Positions 5,368-8,150 of a DNA stretch of 8,150 nt are shown here, piece by piece; position 1 is the stretch's first letter, and each line of letters starts with the position of its first letter. Both the position numbers and the translations under genes were made by a program. The DNA comes from an archaeon (GTDB lineage Archaea > Asgardarchaeota > Hermodarchaeia > Hermodarchaeales > Hermodarchaeaceae): positions 1 through 8,150 of the forward strand of contig JABXGV010000078.1 of the NCBI GenBank assembly GCA_016550485.1, read 5' to 3'. A model generated the notes under the pieces. The model saw only the letters and a list, made by a program, of their open reading frames with translations. It was not told the DNA's origin and did no database searches.

Positions 5368-6035
5368 TGAGCCCCCAACGACCCGCCTACAGCGACTTAA
5401 TGAAGAGCCTCAACGCCGGCAAGTTCACCTTCACCGGCGAAATCGAACCCGAAAAAATCGGCTCCATGGACGAAGTCCTCGAAGGCGCCCACAAACTCGT
5501 CGGCCACGTCGTCGCCGCCAACGTCACCGACATCCCCCAAAGCTTCGCCTACATGAACAGCCTCGGACCCAGCTACATCATCCAACAGGAAGTTGGGCTT
5601 GAAGCCGTCTGCCAGATGACCTGCCGCGACCGCAACCGCCTCGCCCTCTTCGGCGACCTCCTCGCCGCCGGCGCCATGGGCATCAAAAACATCCTCTCCC
5701 TGACCGGCGACCACCCCAGCCTCGGCGACACCCCCGAAGCCAAACCCGTCTTCGACCTCGACTCCGCCAGCCTCACCCACCTCATCCGCAAAATCACCGA
5801 CGAAGGCAAAGACCTCAAAGACAACGACATCCACAACCCACCCAAATTCCACGTCGGCGTCGCCGCCAACCCCGGCGCCATCCCCATCGAACCCGAAATC
5901 CTCAAACTCGAACGCAAACAAGCCATCGGCGCCGAATTCGTCCAAACCCAAGTCATCTACACCATCCAAGAAGCCCAAGACTTCATGAACCACATCAAAC
6001 ACATCAAAATCCCCACCCTCATCGGCCTCTGCCCT
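5095..6035 (+). other. C-ending codon tract spanning the metV-metF junction
   Basis: Third codon positions are dominated by C across the last third of metV and the first 221 codons of metF, while both flanks use mixed, more A/T/G-ending codons. The edges are sharp and lie inside the two genes, and the reading frames are unbroken. A short patch near 5590-5600 (GTT GGG CTT) has the flanking style. The simplest reading is homologous recombination or gene conversion with a donor of different codon use. The strong strand bias also creates long antisense shadow frames here. Confidence 0.55.
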
Positions 6036-6302
6036 CTTCGTAGCTACAAGATCGCAAAGTGGGTGACCGATTTCGTTCCTGGGATGACAGTACCTGACGC
6101 CCTGTTGGAACAGATGGAAAAGTTATCAAAGATTGAAGACAAACCAACCCGAAAAGAAAAGACGTATCTCCTCAATGTCCAGTATTTTGGATCACTAGTG
6201 AAAGAAATCAGAAAAACGACACAAGCGGCGGGTTGTCATATTATGGCGATTGGCTTTGAGGAGATCGTGAAGGAGATCATCGCGGAGTCTGGTGTGCGTT
6301 AG
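5367..6302 (+). CDS. metF: Methylene-tetrahydrofolate reductase, flavin subunit MetF
   Basis: The 311-residue protein is a MetF-type TIM barrel that reduces methylene- to methyl-tetrahydrofolate (or a related pterin) with flavin. Visible family motifs are TGEIEP with the catalytic Glu at residue 25, TCRDRNR (85-91), LSLTGDHP (110-117), GVAANPGA (164-171), GAEFVQTQ (188-195) and IPTLIGLCPL (215-224). The length is normal for the family. The ATG at 5367 overlaps the metV stop, with GGTGGA six bases upstream. The frame is open far upstream inside metV, but that is a shadow. By hand count, about three quarters of codons 11-70 end in C, against about a fifth of the last 90, with the change near codon 221. 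The last about 20 codons recur at 6745-6813. It ends in TAG, interlocked with the stop of a convergent relic. Confidence 0.9.
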   Translation: MSPQRPAYSDLMKSLNAGKFTFTGEIEPEKIGSMDEVLEGAHKLVGHVVAANVTDIPQSFAYMNSLGPSYIIQQEVGLEAVCQMTCRDRNRLALFGDLLAAGAMGIKNILSLTGDHPSLGDTPEAKPVFDLDSASLTHLIRKITDEGKDLKDNDIHNPPKFHVGVAANPGAIPIEPEILKLERKQAIGAEFVQTQVIYTIQEAQDFMNHIKHIKIPTLIGLCPLRSYKIAKWVTDFVPGMTVPDALLEQMEKLSKIEDKPTRKEKTYLLNVQYFGSLVKEIRKTTQAAGCHIMAIGFEEIVKEIIAESGVR

Positions 6303-6376
6303 TCGATTGGGAGTGTGGGTTTTAGTCCTTCCTGTTGTGGCTGCTTTCTGATGCGGGTGGTGTCTTCGCTGTTAGC
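6237..6376 (+). repeat. Duplicated block, copy 1 (partner 6745-6887)
   Basis: The end of metF, its stop, and the start of the convergent relic align with 6745-6887 (140 versus 143 bases). The first about 60 bases are highly similar, for example ATTATGGCGATTGGCTTTGA in both. Beyond the stop, AGTC and TAGTCCTTC remain recognisable. The block crosses two convergent genes, so it reflects duplication of a locus rather than a protein motif. Confidence 0.7.
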
Positions 6377-6382
6377 GCTGGG
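6299..6382 (-). pseudogene. Relic of a small gene convergent with metF, copy 1
   Basis: On the minus strand, 27 codons end in TAA (6299-6301), which shares two bases with the metF TAG in a TTAG. The frame is blocked upstream by TAG at 6383-6385. The end reads AN..DT.R, then EGLKPTL.ID, and aligns with the end of the convergent relic at 6810-7098 (AN..DT.R, then EGLEPAL.LD; 11 of 26 positions identical by eye). The rest of the gene is gone, replaced by the promoter and coding region of the four-cysteine protein. Function is unknown. Confidence 0.5.
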
Positions 6383-6407
6383 CTATTCGTTGGGTCCTTC
6401 CCGCGTT

Positions 6408-6426
6408 GGTGAAGAAGTTTTTAATA
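6408..6426 (+). promoter_or_regulatory. BRE/TATA-like promoter of the four-cysteine protein
   Basis: A purine-rich GAAGAAG precedes TTTTTAATA (6418-6426). The box is about 50 bases before the start codon, the same geometry as the metV promoter. The gene therefore probably has its own transcript rather than being read only from metVF. Confidence 0.5.
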
Positions 6427-6475
6427 CACGAGTGGAAATTGGACTAGCATTAGAACGGACTAAAGGTGGATGAGT

Positions 6476-6694
6476 GTGACTGAATGTGAGAAGCTTGCCG
6501 TCTGTGCATTCCATGAAAGGTATGTTGAGGTAGCGCCGGGTACGGTCAGAAGGCTCATTGGGCTATACTGTAAAGGACCGTTGTACGAGGAGTGTAAAAG
6601 GAAACAATACATTGTCTCAACGGGGAATGATCCTCCTATTACCTTGATGCCGAATGGTCGGGATGCAGAGACAGGAGAGATGGTTGAGTTTTAA
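6476..6694 (+). CDS. Small four-cysteine protein of a widespread uncharacterised motif family
   Basis: The 72-residue product has cysteines in the pattern C-x5-C-x21-C-x7-C (C4, C10, C32, C40), with CAF after the second, YCKGPLYEEC around the last two, and a downstream GNDPP...LMPNG. From memory, this resembles small bacterial and archaeal domains with C-x5-CPFF, YC.G....CAR and VP..L.PN elements, sometimes found next to signalling or redox genes. The cysteines probably bind a metal or Fe-S cluster; no function is established that I know of. AAGGTGG (6463-6469) abuts an ATG at 6470 but sits six bases from the GTG at 6476, the spacing metF uses, so I chose GTG. The ATG would add two residues. 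The gene sits between the two copies of the metF-end duplication and has its own promoter-like element. Confidence 0.7.
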   Translation: MTECEKLAVCAFHERYVEVAPGTVRRLIGLYCKGPLYEECKRKQYIVSTGNDPPITLMPNGRDAETGEMVEF

Positions 6695-6741
6695 GCCGCT
6701 CAGCTTGGCTTACTGGGATTGACTTTCCTTACAGTCAAAAC

Positions 6742-6813
6742 GGTCACATTATGGCGATTGGCTTTGAACAGATTGTGAAAGAGATTATTGAGCAATCTGG
6801 TGTCCGGAGTTAG
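6742..6813 (+). pseudogene. Remnant of a second metF, last 23 codons
   Basis: The frame reads GHIMAIGFEQIVKEII, then EQSGVRS and TAG, against GCHIMAIGFEEIVKEII, then AESGVR and TAG at the end of metF. Many of the base differences are synonymous (GAG/GAA, ATC/ATT, AAG/AAA). The two sequences therefore diverged while both were under protein-level selection, before this one was truncated. No other metF sequence precedes it: the four-cysteine gene and a 47-base spacer stand in its place. Its TAG overlaps the TAA of the convergent relic, exactly as at metF. Confidence 0.75.
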
Positions 6814-6887
6814 TCTAGGTGGAGGGCTGGCTCTAGTCCTTCTTTACGTAATTCGTTTAGTACGCGTTGAGTATCGTCCCTGTTTGC
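6745..6887 (+). repeat. Duplicated block, copy 2 (partner 6237-6376)
   Basis: This is the second copy of the metF-end plus convergent-gene block. It has one extra codon before the metF-type stop. It preserves the convergent gene's end better than copy 1 does. Confidence 0.7.
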
Positions 6888-7098
6888 TTTGAGCCAATGC
6901 TGGGCATCTCGGTTTTCATCCTGAGGCGGGTGATGCGAGGAGTGCCCAGCGGATGGCGTCGTCTTTAGTTCTAGTCGTTATTCCCCAGCCTACGGATACT
7001 CTGCCGGTTTCGTAGAGGCAGATGCGCTTGGTGGCGAGGCTTGTTTTGTTGCCGAGGCTTGCTGCTCGGAAGCTGTTGGGTTCTTTGGTGCTGTGAGA
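6810..7098 (-). pseudogene. Frameshifted small gene convergent with the metF remnant, copy 2
   Basis: Two minus-strand frames join into one protein-like sequence of about 95 residues. The upstream part (6916-7098) carries LGNKTSLATKR, ICLYETGRVSVGWG and TKDDAIRWALL, and runs into TGA at 6916-6918. The downstream part (6813-6920) carries DENRDAQHWLKANRDDTQRV and EGLEPALHLD, ending in TAA. Removing one base near 6919 would restore continuity (SDENRD instead of SG-stop). No start codon is evident and an in-frame TAA at 7099-7101 closes the upstream end, so the N-terminus is also lost or lies in another phase. Its codons are C-ending, like the metVF tract. I do not recognise the family; the second half looks like a charged amphipathic helix. 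Confidence 0.55.
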
Positions 7099-7123
7099 TT
7101 ATTCGTTGGTAATTCCTTTTAAT

Positions 7124-8150
7124 TCACTTTTCTGAACGTTTGACCACCGATGCAGCGATACCAAGTATACAATACAGCACCATTATTATCACTGGTATAA
7201 TCTCATCCAGGATTGTGGCATTATAGAACGCAATGGCTCTGGATGCTTCCACATAATATGTTAGTGGAAAGATGTAGGGAATCCATGCAATGAATATCGG
7301 TAATTGACTTAGGGGGAATAGGAGTCCCGATAAGAACATCTGCGGGAGGATAAATACAAGCATAAGTTGTATGACCTGAAGTTCATTCCTCATCCGATAC
7401 GAAATGGCAATTGAGAGAGTGACAGATCCCATTGCTAACAGAATAACTAGTGGGATTAATGTTAGGATTGATGAAAGCAGTCGCGGAGAGATGTAAAGCA
7501 CAACACAACTAATTACTGCTGTCTGAGCTAGGAGTACTCCAATGAACGCAATTGAATAACCTAGGATGATCTCGAGGTCTGTTAATGGAGTACATTGCAT
7601 TCTCTCAAGTGTGCCTTGCTGCCTCTCTCGTAAGAAGAAGATGCCAGGTATAAGGAAACCAAAGAACACCGCTATAAAGCCAATGAGCGCGGGTCCCATG
7701 ATTTCAATCATTGACATCCCCTCCTCTCCATAGACATAGGTGATGTCTATGCTAACCTCAGTCTCTCTTCCTAGAAACTGGGCAATTGCCTCAGAGAGGG
7801 CGTCACCAACAGCTGCTAATGCTGCTGCAGCCTCAGCAGTCCGAACACCATCTATCATCAACTCAATAGGTTGCTCTTCACCACTGAGTGTTGCAAGCGT
7901 AAAATCCGCACCGAGGTATACCCCAACTACTGCACTGCGGCTGTTGACTGATTCAACTACTACCTCGCGCGTATCACAAGGAATGATTGACAGATCCCCA
8001 GAATCAGTCAGGATTTCATCAAAGAGTGCGCCTATCGTGGTGGTGAATCCAATATCTTCATTCACCAGAGACAGGTTGAATGATAAATCAAACGGACTTG
8101 GAGGAAGTGAGACGCTGAATGTAACGTTTCCTCCAATTTCAATTCCTGTA
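7124..8150 (-). CDS. ABC-2 type transporter permease (N-terminus beyond window)
   Basis: The frame is open from the window edge to TGA at 7124-7126, giving 341 residues, so the GTG at 8063-8065 need not be the start. Counting from the edge, residues 1-145 are an extracytoplasmic domain with ELMIDGVRTAEAAAALA, typical of ABC-2 permeases. Then come membrane spans at about 152-172, 194-219, 229-250, 258-279 and 317-336. The loop after the first visible span carries the family signature LRERQQGTLERMQCTPL. The missing N-terminus should hold one more span. It would export a lipid, drug or peptide together with an ATPase that is not in this window, presumably upstream on the minus strand. Codon use is ordinary and A/T-ending, unlike the neighbouring relic. 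Confidence 0.88.
   Translation of the reverse strand, partial: TGIEIGGNVTFSVSLPPSPFDLSFNLSLVNEDIGFTTTIGALFDEILTDSGDLSIIPCDTREVVVESVNSRSAVVGVYLGADFTLATLSGEEQPIELMIDGVRTAEAAAALAAVGDALSEAIAQFLGRETEVSIDITYVYGEEGMSMIEIMGPALIGFIAVFFGFLIPGIFFLRERQQGTLERMQCTPLTDLEIILGYSIAFIGVLLAQTAVISCVVLYISPRLLSSILTLIPLVILLAMGSVTLSIAISYRMRNELQVIQLMLVFILPQMFLSGLLFPLSQLPIFIAWIPYIFPLTYYVEASRAIAFYNATILDEIIPVIIMVLYCILGIAASVVKRSEK

Noticed and set aside
5397..6002. 201-codon open frame on the minus strand
   Set aside because: It is antisense to metF and composed almost only of Gly, Ala, Val, Asp, Glu and Phe, as expected when the sense strand has C-ending codons.
1..8150. CRISPR array, defence island or intact insertion sequence
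   Set aside because: No regularly spaced short repeats, cas-like proteins, transposase motifs or flanking target duplications are visible.

Overview
This window is most likely from an archaeon. Putative promoters have a BRE/TATA-like layout, several genes have a GGTGA/GGTGG Shine-Dalgarno (SD) sequence 6-9 bases before the start, and the regulators are Lrp/AsnC and winged-helix types. A MetV-MetF pair in this setting recalls uncultivated lineages such as Bathyarchaeia or Asgard archaea, but the lineage is inference.

Layout. 1-345 is the 3' end of an unrecognised plus-strand gene. 416-799 (minus) holds a possible 57-residue basic protein followed at once by a strongly self-complementary stretch that ends in a U7 tract, probably a structured RNA. 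840-1455 has no convincing gene: two diverged direct repeats of about 120 bp flank a hairpin-rich core. 1456-1746 is a small winged-helix regulator broken by an in-frame TAG. 1811-2833 (minus) is an intact regulator with two Lrp/AsnC-type HTH domains. Divergent from it, 2943-3101 is the stranded C-terminal membrane anchor of a surface protein. 3400-4206 is a metallo-beta-lactamase-fold hydrolase, and 4241-4510 (minus) is a small unrecognised protein.

4711-6302 is the metabolic centre: metV and metF overlap by one base (TAATG) and encode the two subunits of a methylene-tetrahydrofolate reductase. Codon use changes sharply inside both genes. The tract from about 5095 to 6035 is strongly C-ending at third positions and the flanks are not, which points to a recombination tract crossing the gene junction.

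Downstream, 6299-7098 is scarred by a duplication. The end of metF and the end of a convergent small gene occur twice (about 6237-6376 and 6745-6887). In both copies the two stop codons interlock in a TTAG. A small four-cysteine protein gene (6476-6694) lies between the copies, and the second convergent gene is frameshifted. 7124-8150 (minus) is an ABC-2 type transporter permease cut by the window edge.

The best leads are the minus-strand structured RNA, the repeat-flanked hairpin element, the metVF codon-use mosaic and the interlocked metF/convergent-gene duplication. I see no CRISPR array, rRNA, confident tRNA or intact insertion sequence.
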